Source: Mesorhizobium zhangyense
GTDB taxonomy: Bacteria; Pseudomonadota; Alphaproteobacteria; Rhizobiales; Rhizobiaceae
Length of the DNA: 64,000 bases
NCBI RefSeq assembly: GCF_011045115.1
Contig: NZ_JAAKZG010000002.1
Location: 310,001 to 374,000, forward strand
Reading direction: 5' to 3'
In this document: one piece after another, positions 7,062 through 15,940 of the stretch
Layout of the letters: every line of letters starts with the position of its first letter
Position numbering within the stretch: position 1 is the stretch's first letter
Notes under the pieces: model-generated
What the model was told of the DNA's origin: nothing
Seen by the model: the letters and a program-made list of their open reading frames with translations, nothing else
Database searches by the model: none
Position numbers and translations under genes: made by a program

Positions 7062-7465
7062 AACAGTATCCAGATTGCGTGTGCCAGCACGCCGAGCGCA
7101 GTCACGAGTATCGCCAGTGCGCTGAGCGTAAAGCCGATGAAGCGCTGCCACTGCTGGCCGCGCTCGACAATGAAATGCCACGCATGGATCGCCCTGCCGA
7201 TCGTGAAGGCCGCTCCCAGTAAGTGCAGCACATAGACGGGCGTGCCGATAAGCGCCGCTATCAGGAGCAGGATGAGCATCACCGGCATGTTTTCGACGGC
7301 ATTGGCATGCCCGCGCATGATCCGGGCGAGATGTTCCACGCCGCCATCGCCGATCCAGACCTTGTAGCGATTGCGAAGCGAACTCGTCGCAAGGACCAGC
7401 CACAGAAGAATGAAGGCATTCAGCGCCGTGTAGATGCCGACTGTGGCGATTGCTGTCTGGTTCAC
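7058..7465 (-). CDS. MAPEG-family membrane protein
   Basis: This 135-residue integral membrane protein has four predicted membrane segments. Between the first and second lies the MAPEG signature (RYKVWIGDGGVEHLARIMRGHANAVENMPVML), with the conserved E-x2-R-x3-A-x-x-N-x-x-E pattern. MAPEG proteins include microsomal glutathione transferases, but bacterial members mostly lack assigned substrates. GTG 7465 is chosen because GGAGGGG lies just upstream and the first membrane helix begins about ten residues in; the longer open frame would add 66 residues unlike the family. It is divergent from the MFS gene at 7596. Confidence 0.85.
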   Translation of the reverse strand: MNQTAIATVGIYTALNAFILLWLVLATSSLRNRYKVWIGDGGVEHLARIMRGHANAVENMPVMLILLLIAALIGTPVYVLHLLGAAFTIGRAIHAWHFIVERGQQWQRFIGFTLSALAILVTALGVLAHAIWILF

Positions 7466-7595
7466 GAATTTCCCCTCCGCACGATTGCGCAAAATCTGTA
7501 AGCGCGGTGGCTCGAAAGGTAAACGTCTGCCACGTCGGCTCTGGCCCATCGGATTGGGATTGCGTCGCAGGCGCACGGGAATATGGTCCGGCGCA

Positions 7596-8762
7596 ATGAG
7601 ACCAGAGTCGCTCCGTCCGCTTCGCTTCGCCTTCGGCGGCATGATTGCCATGGCCGTCGCCATGGGTTTTGGCCGTTTCGTCTACACGCCGATCCTGCCC
7701 GGCATGATGGATGAACTCGGCCTGTCGGCGGCCGATGCCGGACTGATCGCCTCGGCAAATTATGTCGGCTATCTGATCGGCGCAGTCGGGGCTGCCGGCG
7801 GCTGGGCGCAGGAGCGCGAGCGAAGCGTGATGCTGGTCGGGCTTGGCGCGACTGCTGTTCTCGCAGCAAGCATGGGGCTGACCGACAGTCTTGCGTTGTT
7901 TCTGGCCATCCGTTTCCTGGCCGGCATCGCCAGCGCCTTCGTGCTGGTGTTCGTCTCGACCATCGTCTTCAGCCATCTTGCTCTGGCAGGGCGCAACGAT
8001 CTTCAGGCGCTGCACTTCGGCGGCGTCGGCACGGGCATCGCGATTTCCTCTGCAATGATGGCAGTTCTTATCGGCGCGCATGCCGCCTGGCCTGACGGCT
8101 GGCTCGGCTCAGCCGTTCTGTCGGCCCTGGGCTTTCTTGCCGTCTGGTTTCTCATCGACGAGGGGCCTCTGGTCACCGGAACCGCCCGCCGCGAGTCGAA
8201 ATTGCCCAAAAGCCTGCCTCTTGCGAAAATCATCGTCGCTTACGGCATATTCGGCTTCGGGTATGTGGTGACAGCCACTTTCCTCGTCGCCATCGTGCGC
8301 CAAAGCGAGGCCGGTCGCATATTCGAAGCCGTCGTCTGGCTGGTCACCGGCCTGGCAGCGATCCCTTCTATCTGGCTCTGGAACAAGGTTTCCGTGCGGC
8401 ACGGTCTCACTGTTGCGCTTGCCATTGGCTGCGTCGTCGAGGCTGTCGGCGTCATCGCCAGTGTCAGCATCGGCGGCTATTTCGGGCCTCTACTGGCAGG
8501 TTTTTTGCTCGGCGGCACATTTATTGCAATCACGGCGATCGGCCTTCAGGCCGGCAGGCTGCTTGCGCCCGAGGCACCCCGCCGCGTGCTCGCCCTTATG
8601 ACTGCGGCCTTCGGAGTGGGCCAGATAATCGGGCCGATCTTTGCCGGTTTCGCGGCCGAATGGTCGGGCAGCTTCACCGTTCCTTCGATAGGCGCTGCAC
8701 TGGCGCTGCTGCTTTGCGGCGCCATAGCATGGTCGGCCGGGCCAACGCCAAAATTGCCATGA
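7596..8762 (+). CDS. YbfB/YjiJ-family MFS transporter
   Basis: This 388-residue protein has about 12 hydrophobic segments. The opening GRFVYTPILPGMMDELGLSAADAGLIASANYVGYLIGA near residues 24-62 is characteristic of the YbfB/YjiJ branch of the major facilitator superfamily, with exporters of unknown substrate. ATG 7596 puts a short positively charged N-terminus before helix 1; there is no strong ribosome site, and ATG 7641 is a weaker alternative. The gene is followed after 122 bp by bacA, with no clear terminator between. Confidence 0.87.
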   Translation: MRPESLRPLRFAFGGMIAMAVAMGFGRFVYTPILPGMMDELGLSAADAGLIASANYVGYLIGAVGAAGGWAQERERSVMLVGLGATAVLAASMGLTDSLALFLAIRFLAGIASAFVLVFVSTIVFSHLALAGRNDLQALHFGGVGTGIAISSAMMAVLIGAHAAWPDGWLGSAVLSALGFLAVWFLIDEGPLVTGTARRESKLPKSLPLAKIIVAYGIFGFGYVVTATFLVAIVRQSEAGRIFEAVVWLVTGLAAIPSIWLWNKVSVRHGLTVALAIGCVVEAVGVIASVSIGGYFGPLLAGFLLGGTFIAITAIGLQAGRLLAPEAPRRVLALMTAAFGVGQIIGPIFAGFAAEWSGSFTVPSIGAALALLLCGAIAWSAGPTPKLP

Positions 8763-8884
8763 TTGTCGGCTTTCTCAGCAGACGGCGCTGAAGAAAGGGT
8801 CTTCCTCTCTTTGGCGCCGAACTGCGACTTCACCCCGATGAATCGCAGCCCTGCCATTCCGCGCTCCACAAGGAGATCGCTCAA

Positions 8885-10159
8885 GTGTTCGTATCGTTTT
8901 TCCCGAAGCCGAAGCTGTTTTTCACCTCGGCGACTGTGTGGAGCCTGTTCCTTATCCTGTTGTGGTTTTTTGGTGGCGCGCGATTCGGGGCGCATTTTGG
9001 CTTAGGGCCAGCTGCCCCCGGCACGCCACCCATCGTCGGCATCAGTGTATTCTGGTCCAAGCCATTTCTGTGGTTCTACATCTACTTCACGGTTGCCGTC
9101 GCGCTCTTCTACCTGTTCTGGAACTGGTATTCCCCTCATCCCTGGCAGAACTGGTCTATTCTGGTCACCGCTTTCATCCTGTTCCTCATCTATTTCAATG
9201 TGGAGGTCAGCGTCGCGGTCAACACCTGGTACGGCCCGTTTTATGACTATGTTCAGGGCCTGATGGCTGGCACGGCCAACTCCACTGTTGGTGAATTCTA
9301 TGCGGGGCAGGCGAGTTTTGCCTGGCTGGCGTTGGTCGGCATGAATGTTTCAGTCGTCAACGCTTTCATCGTCAGCCATTGGATATTCCGCTGGCGCACC
9401 GCGATGAACAACCATTTCGTGGAAAGCTGGAGCCTGTTGCGTCACATCGAGGGTGCTTCACAGCGTATTCAGGAAGACACGATGCGTTTCTCGCAGATCA
9501 TGGAAGATCTGGGGTCGAGCTTTGTCGAGTCGATCATGACGCTGATCGCCTTCCTGCCGGTTATGGTCGCCTTGCAGCAGCATATCACGGAGCTGCCAAT
9601 CGTCGGCGTCGTTCCGCAACCGCTTGTGGTGGCTGCGATCGGCTGGTGCCTCTTTGGAACGCTTGCCATCATGCTTGCCGGCGTCAAGCTCCCAGGGCTG
9701 CAGTTCCGCAACCAGCGCGTCGAGGCTGCCTATCGCAAGGAACTCGTCTACGGCGAGGATCATGACGACCGCGCCCAGCCCGCAACGACTGCCGCACTGT
9801 TTGACAACGTGCGGAAAAATTATTTCCGCCTCTATTTCCACTACGTCTACTTCAACGTGGTGCGCTTCACCTACCTGCAGGCGGACAACATATTCTCCTT
9901 CATCATCCTCGCTCCTTCATTCATCGCACACAAGATCACCTTCGGTGCACTCAGCCAGATATCGAACGCTTTCGGGCGGGTGACGCAGTCGCTCCAGTTC
10001 CTGATCAATTCATGGTCGACGATCGTTGAGCTGCAATCGGTCTACAAGCGCCTGCGTGCCTTCGAGGCGACGTTGCGAGGCGAGGAACTGCCCGATATCG
10101 ACAAGCGCTTTCTGGAGAAAGCGGCCGAGCACGGCGAGCACGCAGCGGTGGCGGAGTAA
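8885..10159 (+). CDS. bacA: BacA/SbmA peptide-antibiotic transporter
   Basis: This 424-residue inner-membrane protein imports antimicrobial peptides such as bleomycin, microcins and plant NCR peptides by proton coupling. In rhizobia it is needed for long-chain fatty-acid lipid A modification and for survival inside IRLC-legume nodules. Family landmarks are the opening SFFPKPKLFF, the WNWYSPHPWQ loop near residue 82, EVSVAVNTWYGPFYDYVQ, and RWRTAMNNHFVESWS. It lacks an ATPase domain, so it is BacA/SbmA and not the ABC-type BclA. GTG 8885 has AAGGAG eight bases upstream. A 142-bp palindromic repeat begins 9 bp after the stop. Confidence 0.93.
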   Translation: MFVSFFPKPKLFFTSATVWSLFLILLWFFGGARFGAHFGLGPAAPGTPPIVGISVFWSKPFLWFYIYFTVAVALFYLFWNWYSPHPWQNWSILVTAFILFLIYFNVEVSVAVNTWYGPFYDYVQGLMAGTANSTVGEFYAGQASFAWLALVGMNVSVVNAFIVSHWIFRWRTAMNNHFVESWSLLRHIEGASQRIQEDTMRFSQIMEDLGSSFVESIMTLIAFLPVMVALQQHITELPIVGVVPQPLVVAAIGWCLFGTLAIMLAGVKLPGLQFRNQRVEAAYRKELVYGEDHDDRAQPATTAALFDNVRKNYFRLYFHYVYFNVVRFTYLQADNIFSFIILAPSFIAHKITFGALSQISNAFGRVTQSLQFLINSWSTIVELQSVYKRLRAFEATLRGEELPDIDKRFLEKAAEHGEHAAVAE

Positions 10160-10168
10160 AAGCGCTCA

Positions 10169-10310
10169 GAGACTGTTTGATAATTCGCCCTGCCGAGGCA
10201 TATGGCGTGGTTTTTGAGAACCGGAGGGGAGCGTACATAAGGTACGTGAGCACCGGAAGCGCAGAAAACTGCGTCAGATGACCGGCAGGGTAGAATTTCC
10301 AAACGGTCTC
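10169..10310. repeat. palindrome-ended repeat, family A copy 1
   Basis: A 142-bp element with imperfect terminal inverted repeats (GAGACTGTTTG at the left, CAAACGGTCTC at the right) and a second inner pair, CCCTGCCG / CGGCAGGG. It is about 90% identical to the reverse complement of 51121-51260. It fills almost the whole gap between the bacA stop and the stop codon of the deacetylase gene, and its last two bases are part of that stop codon. Confidence 0.85.
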
Positions 10311-11322
10311 AGCCGCCGGGAGCGGATGTCTGTTGCGGGTCGGGCTTCCGCCCGACCTCGGCAAGATACTGCGCATAGCTGACGCATTTCACGTCGGCCT
10401 TCACGCAGACTTCGCCGGCAAAACGCTCCAGCGCGCGCCAATAGGCGCCGCCATTCATCAGGGTAAAGTGAAAACCCATTTCCAGCGGAATGCGGCCGCC
10501 TTTGTATTCGCCGTCGAACGCAGTCTTGAAGGCATCGTAGGCGCGGTTTTCGAAGGCGGCGTCCTTGTCCTCGCGCTCGAAGCCGCCGGAATGGCGCACG
10601 AACATATTGTAGTCCATGGCGATGACGCGGCGCTTGTTCGGCCCCTCCGGAATTTGCGGCAGGGCGAAGCGAGCAATGCCGTTGACCGTGGCGGGTTCAG
10701 CCGGGCCGCGAGAGACGCTGCTGGCGTCGTATGAGAAATTGGCCTCGCCAAGGGCTGCGTAAAGGTTCTTGCTGGTCGAAAGATAGGGCGCGCGGAAGCC
10801 CTTGATTCCGGTTTCGGCAAACCGCCGCCAGCCTTCCGGCTCGCCCGCGATGCCGTTGATAGTGTAGGCGTCGCGCAGAATCGTCGAGAAGGCGGAAAAT
10901 TCTTTCAGCCAGTCCGCCTTGGTCCAGTCCTTGCCGTCGAAATGGCCGCAGGCGTGGCTGGCAATGTCATGGCCTTCCGAGCGTGCCAGCCAGATCTGGC
11001 CGAGCCGGGCGCGCACTTCGTCCTTGGATTGCGCGAAACCGACATTGGAACGCCCGGCCGATTTGCCCGGAGCAACGTATTGGCTGCGGTTTTCGCGAGT
11101 CAGCAGGAAAACGCAGGACAGGAAATAGGTGAAGCTGGCGCCGGTGCGGGCGGCAAGGTTGCGGCTGCGCTGCCACTGCGCCAGTTCGTGCGCGCCGTCG
11201 AAGGAGATGATGACATATTGCGGCTTCACTGAAGCGGGTGCGTCCGCAGGCTTTGCCGAAGCGGGCATTGCGAGGGAAAGGGAAACGCTGGCAAGCAAAC
11301 AAACGCGGAAGGCTACAGACAT
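10309..11322 (-). CDS. secreted polysaccharide deacetylase (NodB homology domain)
   Basis: A 337-residue protein with a cleavable signal peptide (about residues 1-23, ending ASA-K). The NodB motifs are present: motif 1 around F-D42-G, and motif 2 in SHACGH with H123 and H127 as metal ligands. Family members remove acetyl groups from N-acetylated sugars in peptidoglycan, chitin or exopolysaccharide; the substrate is not evident. No strong ribosome site is visible. The stop codon overlaps the end of repeat A copy 1, so the repeat may have supplied it, with the C-terminal PDPQQTSAPGG being a poorly conserved tail. The gene is convergent with bacA. Confidence 0.85.
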   Translation of the reverse strand: MSVAFRVCLLASVSLSLAMPASAKPADAPASVKPQYVIISFDGAHELAQWQRSRNLAARTGASFTYFLSCVFLLTRENRSQYVAPGKSAGRSNVGFAQSKDEVRARLGQIWLARSEGHDIASHACGHFDGKDWTKADWLKEFSAFSTILRDAYTINGIAGEPEGWRRFAETGIKGFRAPYLSTSKNLYAALGEANFSYDASSVSRGPAEPATVNGIARFALPQIPEGPNKRRVIAMDYNMFVRHSGGFEREDKDAAFENRAYDAFKTAFDGEYKGGRIPLEMGFHFTLMNGGAYWRALERFAGEVCVKADVKCVSYAQYLAEVGRKPDPQQTSAPGG

Positions 11323-11541
11323 GATACAATTCTAAAATGATGGGATCAGCTTGGAGGGCTATGCGCCGAATATGGCACGGATGCGGACAAAGCGGTAGCC
11401 GAAGTCCCGGCGCGGCGGGTTCTGGCGTTGGTCACAAGCCGGTTTCTTTGATTTTTGGCCTCGCGCCCCTTCCATGCCGGCGAAATATCGCTAAAACGCT
11501 GGCTCACAACAGCCCCAAGCGGGCAAACATGGTTAGATTGA

Positions 11542-12207
11542 ATGTCGGACGACAGTTTCTTCCGCGAAGTTAATGAGGAGATCCGCCAGCAGCGGGCAAG
11601 GGATCTGTGGGAGCGTTTTGGCCCCGCACTGATCGTGCTTGCGGTTCTGGTCGTTCTCGGCACGGCACTTTTCGTGGCCTACGAATATTGGACCGGAAAC
11701 CAGGCAAACCGTTCCGGCGACGAATTCTCGCAGGCATTGACGCTCGCCAATTCCGGCAAGCCCGACGAGGCGCTGGCAGCGCTGAAGGCATTGGAGACGG
11801 AAGGCTACGGCGCCTATCCGGTGCTGGCGCGCATGCGCTCGGCCACCGTGCTCGTCGACAAGGGTGATTTCGACAGCGCAGTGAAGGCGTTCGACGCGGT
11901 TGCGGCAGACACTGCCATTCCCGCCCCGATCCGCGACATGGCCCGCCTGCGCGCCGGCCTGGTGCTGGTCGATCACGGCTCTTATGAAGACGTCTCCAAG
12001 CGCGTCGAAGACCTGACCGCCGACACCAACACATTGCGCCACGCTGCACGCGAGGCACTCGGCCTTTCCGCCTGGAAGGAAGGCAAGGCCGGCGACGCGC
12101 TGAAGCTTTTCGAGCAGATTTCATCCGACGACGGCGCGCCGCGCAACGCACGCGAACGTGCCACCCTCATGTCCGAACTGATCCGCGGTTCGGGCGCTGC
12201 GTCGTGA
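11542..12207 (+). CDS. YfgM-like TPR membrane protein
   Basis: This 221-residue protein has a short cytoplasmic N-terminus, one membrane helix (about residues 27-49) and a soluble domain with degenerate tetratricopeptide units, the layout of the YfgM/TPR_21 family. In E. coli, YfgM is an ancillary subunit near SecYEG that hands substrates to periplasmic chaperones. It ends 9 bp before der, the same neighbourhood as in E. coli (yfgM-bamB-der), although bamB is missing here. That gene order supports the assignment. Confidence 0.85.
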   Translation: MSDDSFFREVNEEIRQQRARDLWERFGPALIVLAVLVVLGTALFVAYEYWTGNQANRSGDEFSQALTLANSGKPDEALAALKALETEGYGAYPVLARMRSATVLVDKGDFDSAVKAFDAVAADTAIPAPIRDMARLRAGLVLVDHGSYEDVSKRVEDLTADTNTLRHAAREALGLSAWKEGKAGDALKLFEQISSDDGAPRNARERATLMSELIRGSGAAS

Positions 12208-12216
12208 TGCTGAGAG

Positions 12217-13647
12217 ATGACATTCAAAGTCGCAATCATCGGCCGGCCTAACGTCGGAAAGTCTACGCTTTTCAACCGCCTCGTCGGCAAGAAGCTGGCA
12301 CTGGTCGATGATACGCCGGGCGTAACGCGCGACCGCCGCGTGCATGCGGCAAAACTCTACGATCTCCATTTCGACGTGATCGATACGGCCGGCTTCGAGA
12401 CGGCTGCACCCGCCACGCTCCAGGGCCGCATGCGGGCACAGACCGAGATCGCCATCCAAGAGGCGGACCTCATCTTTTTCGTCGTCGATTCGAAATCCGG
12501 CCTTATGCCGGACGACAAGGCGTTTGCCGACATCGTCCGCCGCGCGGGCAAGCCGGTGGTGCTGGTCGCCAACAAATCGGAAGCGCGCGGCTCGCAAGGC
12601 GGCATGCTGGAAGCCTGGGAAGTCGGGCTCGGCGAGCCGATCCCGATTTCGGCTGAGCACGGGCAGGGCCTGCCGGATCTTCGGGACGCTGTCGTTGACG
12701 CTCTCGGCCATGCCCGCGTCTTCGGCGAGGACGAAGAGGACGAGGACGAAATCGCCGTGACCGAGGTGCTGGTTGGCGAGGATATTGCCGACCCGGACGC
12801 CGAGCACGAATATGACGACACCAAGCCGATGCGCATTGCCGTCGTCGGCCGCCCGAATGCCGGCAAGTCGACGCTGATCAATGCGCTCATCGACGAGGAG
12901 CGGCTGCTGACCGGCCCCGAGGCCGGCATCACTCGTGATTCGATTTCGGTCGACTGGGAATGGCGCGGCCGTCTCATCAAGCTGTTCGATACGGCCGGCA
13001 TGCGCCGCAAGGCCAGGGTGCAGGAAAAGCTCGAAAAACTTTCCGTTGCCGACGGGCTTCGCGCCATCCGCTTTGCCGAAGTCGTGGTCGTCGTGTTCGA
13101 TGCGACCATTCCCTTCGAGAAGCAGGATCTCCAGATCGCCGACCTGATCATCCGCGAGGGCAGGGCGCTGGTGATCGCGTTCAACAAATGGGACATGATC
13201 GAGAACCCGCAGGAAACGCTTGCCGAGCTGCGCGAAAAAACCACGCGGCTTCTGCCGCAGGTGCGCGGACTTCAGGCGGTGCCGATCTCGGCTGAAACGG
13301 GCCGGGGTCTCGACAAGCTGATGGACGCGGTTCTCAAGACCCACAAGGTCTGGAACAGCCGTATTTCGACCGGACGTCTCAATCGCTGGCTGGAAGGCAT
13401 CCTCGCCCATCACCCGCCGCCCGCCGTCGCCGGCCGCCGCCTCAAGATCAAATACATCACGCAGGCCAAGACGCGCCCACCGGGCTTTGTGTTGTCCTGC
13501 ACGCGGCCGGACTCCATGCCACAGTCCTATGTGCGCTATCTCGTCAACAGCCTGCGGGAATCCTTCGACATGCCCGGCGTGCCGATCCGCATGGCGCTCC
13601 GCGCTTCCGAAAACCCCTTTGCCGGGCGTGCGAAGAAGCGCAGCTAG
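12217..13647 (+). CDS. der: ribosome-assembly GTPase Der (EngA)
   Basis: This 476-residue protein has two tandem GTPase domains, unique to Der: G1 motifs GRPNVGKST (residues 9-17) and GRPNAGKST (about 211-219), each followed by DTPG/DTAG and NK(S/W)D-type motifs, and a C-terminal KH-like domain (about 385-470). It is essential for 50S subunit maturation. The acidic linker DEEDEDE near residue 170 is normal for the family. The stop codon TAG (13645-13647) runs directly into a perfect 10-bp hairpin, which may act as the end of the transcript. Confidence 0.97.
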   Translation: MTFKVAIIGRPNVGKSTLFNRLVGKKLALVDDTPGVTRDRRVHAAKLYDLHFDVIDTAGFETAAPATLQGRMRAQTEIAIQEADLIFFVVDSKSGLMPDDKAFADIVRRAGKPVVLVANKSEARGSQGGMLEAWEVGLGEPIPISAEHGQGLPDLRDAVVDALGHARVFGEDEEDEDEIAVTEVLVGEDIADPDAEHEYDDTKPMRIAVVGRPNAGKSTLINALIDEERLLTGPEAGITRDSISVDWEWRGRLIKLFDTAGMRRKARVQEKLEKLSVADGLRAIRFAEVVVVVFDATIPFEKQDLQIADLIIREGRALVIAFNKWDMIENPQETLAELREKTTRLLPQVRGLQAVPISAETGRGLDKLMDAVLKTHKVWNSRISTGRLNRWLEGILAHHPPPAVAGRRLKIKYITQAKTRPPGFVLSCTRPDSMPQSYVRYLVNSLRESFDMPGVPIRMALRASENPFAGRAKKRS

Positions 13648-13751
13648 CGCATGTCGCGAAAAAGTGTGCAGCGGTTTTGCGATAACGACATGCGCAAAAA
13701 CAAAGACTTAAAGCGCGAGAAGCGAATCTGAAAGATCGCGACGCGCTTTAA
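13647..13751. repeat. rhizobial intergenic hairpin repeat, family G copy 1
   Basis: Two hairpins stand in tandem. GCGCATGTCG (13647-13656) pairs perfectly with CGACATGCGC (13686-13695), and TTAAAGCGCG (13708-13717) pairs with CGCGCTTTAA (13742-13751). The AAAAAGTGTGCAGCGGTTTT loop is typical of dispersed hairpin repeats in Mesorhizobium-like genomes. The first base overlaps the last base of the der stop codon. Confidence 0.75.
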
Positions 13752-14051
13752 CGCGCAGGTCTGTATCGGCTTGCAAAGTAAGATGTTGGCTGGTGCTGGG
13801 AAGGCGGGAGAAGCCCTTCTGCTCCTTTCGGAGCCCCAGCTTTTCCCCTCGCCAGGTCTTGCCTCCCGGCTTGGTTAAGGGCGACCATCCCATATCATCG
13901 TCGCGTGCAATCGCGCAAATCCATGAATGAGCGATCTGCCGCACCCGATCCAGGCTCGTCGTCGAATATTGGCGGCGGTCGTTAACCATGCATCAAGGTT
14001 AATAGACGATTTTCTCTCCAGAGGGTTTCTGTTGCGTTCTGGAGAGTTTCT
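13752..14051. other. 300-bp intergenic region before the SleB-type gene
   Basis: No gene seen. TTAACCAT at 13982-13989 and its inverted form GGTTAAT at 13998-14004 resemble CtrA half-sites, which would fit cell-cycle control of the wall hydrolase downstream. No clear -35/-10 pair was found. Confidence 0.35.
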
Positions 14052-15239
14052 GTGCATCGACGTCTACCGACGCTGCAGATGGTTGTTGCCAATCTGAAAA
14101 AGCGTTCGTTCCTGCCTCCCCTTGTTGTCGGATTGGGTATCTGGGTCGGATTTCCGACCACGGTGGCCTATCAGGACATGCGCAGCCTGGTGTCCGGTGT
14201 CGAGACGTCGGATACGCGCTGGAACGCCTTCGTCCAGACGTCGGTAGCCGGTTCCGTGCATGCGGCCGAGATGCCCTTTGCGGACGCAAACATGCCCACA
14301 GGTTCCATCTCCGGTTCGGGCGTCAACGCGCCTGGCATCGGCTCCGTTGCCTTCAAGGGCAAGGGTGCTGCCGCCAATGAAGTGCCGGACGAACAGCGCA
14401 TCAATCGCAGCGAGAAGAAAGGGCGCATCGTCAATGTCACGCCGGTCGCCCCGCCCAAGGCGTTCAATGCCGGCTCGGTGCTGGATCGCACCAGTTCTCT
14501 CATTCTCCCGGAATTCGATGCCGGCCTGAAGCAGGCCTTCGTCAAATCGACGATCAAGGGCAAGGAAATCCAGATCGCGACCGCCTTCTACGTCAAGGAA
14601 GACAAGAAGGTGGCGCCGGGCGTTCCCGCCATGCTCGCCGATCTCGTCAACAACGACACGCCCGACATTCTGGCTACGGCTTATGCCCCCGCCGAGCCCG
14701 ACTACGCCAAGTCCTCTCCCTTCGAGAGCCTGCTCAAGGATGAAACGCCGAATGACGGCCGCTTCATTCCGCCGGTATCGGAGGGGGACCACAATTGGAT
14801 GAGCAAGCCGCTGCCGGCGAGCGTATTCTCCAAGCCCGAGCAGAAGTGCCTGGCCACGGCCATTTATTTCGAAGCGCGCGGCGAAAGCCTGAAAGGGCAG
14901 GCGGCTGTCGCCCAGGTCATCCTGAACCGCGTCCGCAACCCCGCCTATCCCAGCACGATCTGCGGCGTCGTCTACCAGAACGACAACTGGCTCAACCGCT
15001 GCCAGTTCTCCTTTGCCTGTGACGGCAGGAAGAAGGTCGTGACCAGCCGCGAGCACTACAAGATCGCCGAAGATATCGCCATGGCGGTCACGGCCGGAAA
15101 GATCTTCATTCCCGAGGTTGCCTCCTCCACGCATTATTACGCGGAATATGTGAGCCCGCGCTGGGCGCGGACGATGGAGAAGATGAAGAAAATCGGTCTT
15201 CATATTTTCTACCGCACCTATGGCGGCGGCTGGAGCTGA
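14052..15239 (+). CDS. SleB-family cell wall hydrolase
   Basis: This 395-residue protein has an N-terminal hydrophobic segment (about residues 19-40), a long low-complexity middle, and a C-terminal Hydrolase_2 (SleB) domain (about 275-390). The domain shows CLATAIYFEARGES, the catalytic-glutamate segment, then AVAQVILNRVRNPAYPSTICGVVYQ and CQFSFACDG. SleB enzymes are lytic transglycosylases that cut peptidoglycan glycan strands; in rhizobia these are envelope remodelling enzymes, not spore proteins. GTG 14052 follows GGAGAG; ATG 14079 is possible. CtrA-like half-sites lie upstream. Confidence 0.88.
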   Translation: MHRRLPTLQMVVANLKKRSFLPPLVVGLGIWVGFPTTVAYQDMRSLVSGVETSDTRWNAFVQTSVAGSVHAAEMPFADANMPTGSISGSGVNAPGIGSVAFKGKGAAANEVPDEQRINRSEKKGRIVNVTPVAPPKAFNAGSVLDRTSSLILPEFDAGLKQAFVKSTIKGKEIQIATAFYVKEDKKVAPGVPAMLADLVNNDTPDILATAYAPAEPDYAKSSPFESLLKDETPNDGRFIPPVSEGDHNWMSKPLPASVFSKPEQKCLATAIYFEARGESLKGQAAVAQVILNRVRNPAYPSTICGVVYQNDNWLNRCQFSFACDGRKKVVTSREHYKIAEDIAMAVTAGKIFIPEVASSTHYYAEYVSPRWARTMEKMKKIGLHIFYRTYGGGWS

Positions 15240-15409
15240 TTGTCGTAAGCCAGCCTCCTGTCTGCGGCCTGAGCCGGGTAGCCTGCGGAGGGGATTCCCC
15301 GCGGATTCGCGCGCCATGATGCGCGATATATGTCGGGCAGGTTGTCGCACTTTTTTAAGCTATTGATTTTCCTTCGTAAAATACATGGTTTGACCACCCA
15401 CTCCGTGGC

Positions 15410-15438
15410 TTGACGGGGATGGCCCCGCTAACTATGTT
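15410..15438 (+). promoter_or_regulatory. promoter of the F0 ATP synthase operon
   Basis: TTGACG (15410-15415) and TATGTT (15433-15438) are separated by exactly 17 bases. Transcription would begin near 15445. This promoter lies inside the longest possible atpI reading frame, which argues that translation starts downstream. Confidence 0.6.
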
Positions 15439-15493
15439 GCCGGCGACTTTGAAGCGGATGGACGGTGCTGTTCTATCCAGGCAGGGGGTTGCG

Positions 15494-15904
15494 GTGGCCA
15501 ACACGAAAAGGCCAGACGAAACCGGAAAAACCGGGCCTGGAGATCAAGACGAACCGGAATTCCGCGACGACGACCTGGAGCGCCGCCGGCGTCAGCTTGA
15601 AGCATCTCTTGCGACAAGAAGACCGGATGGAAGCGCCAGTCGAGAGGGTGCTAAGTCGAGCGGTGTTGCCGGCTATGGTCAGGCCTTGAAGCTGTCCAGC
15701 GAATTCATCGCGGGGATAGCGGTTGGTGTCGGGCTAGGCTGGGTGATCGACCGTATGGCGGGGACTTCGCCATGGGGATTGATCATTTTCCTGCTCCTGG
15801 GATTTGGCGCCGGGGTTCTCAATGTCCTGCGTTCCGTGGGCGTCGTTGCAGATACGGGTCCGAGGGTGCCGAAGAAAGGCCCCGAGGACCGAGACATTAC
15901 GTAA
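15494..15904 (+). CDS. atpI: ATP synthase protein I
   Basis: This 136-residue protein has a charged cytoplasmic N-terminus and two C-terminal membrane helices (about residues 60-82 and 87-108), the AtpI layout, including SSEFIAGIAVGVGLGWVID. AtpI assists assembly of the c-ring and lies first in the F0 operon. GTG 15494 is preferred because GCAGGGGG lies just upstream and because a good promoter occupies the upstream part of the open frame; ATG 15458 is the alternative. The gap to atpB is 36 bp. Confidence 0.88.
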   Translation: MANTKRPDETGKTGPGDQDEPEFRDDDLERRRRQLEASLATRRPDGSASREGAKSSGVAGYGQALKLSSEFIAGIAVGVGLGWVIDRMAGTSPWGLIIFLLLGFGAGVLNVLRSVGVVADTGPRVPKKGPEDRDIT

Positions 15905-15940
15905 TCGCGCCTGCGGGCGCTTCTTGCCGAGGGGGTCCAG

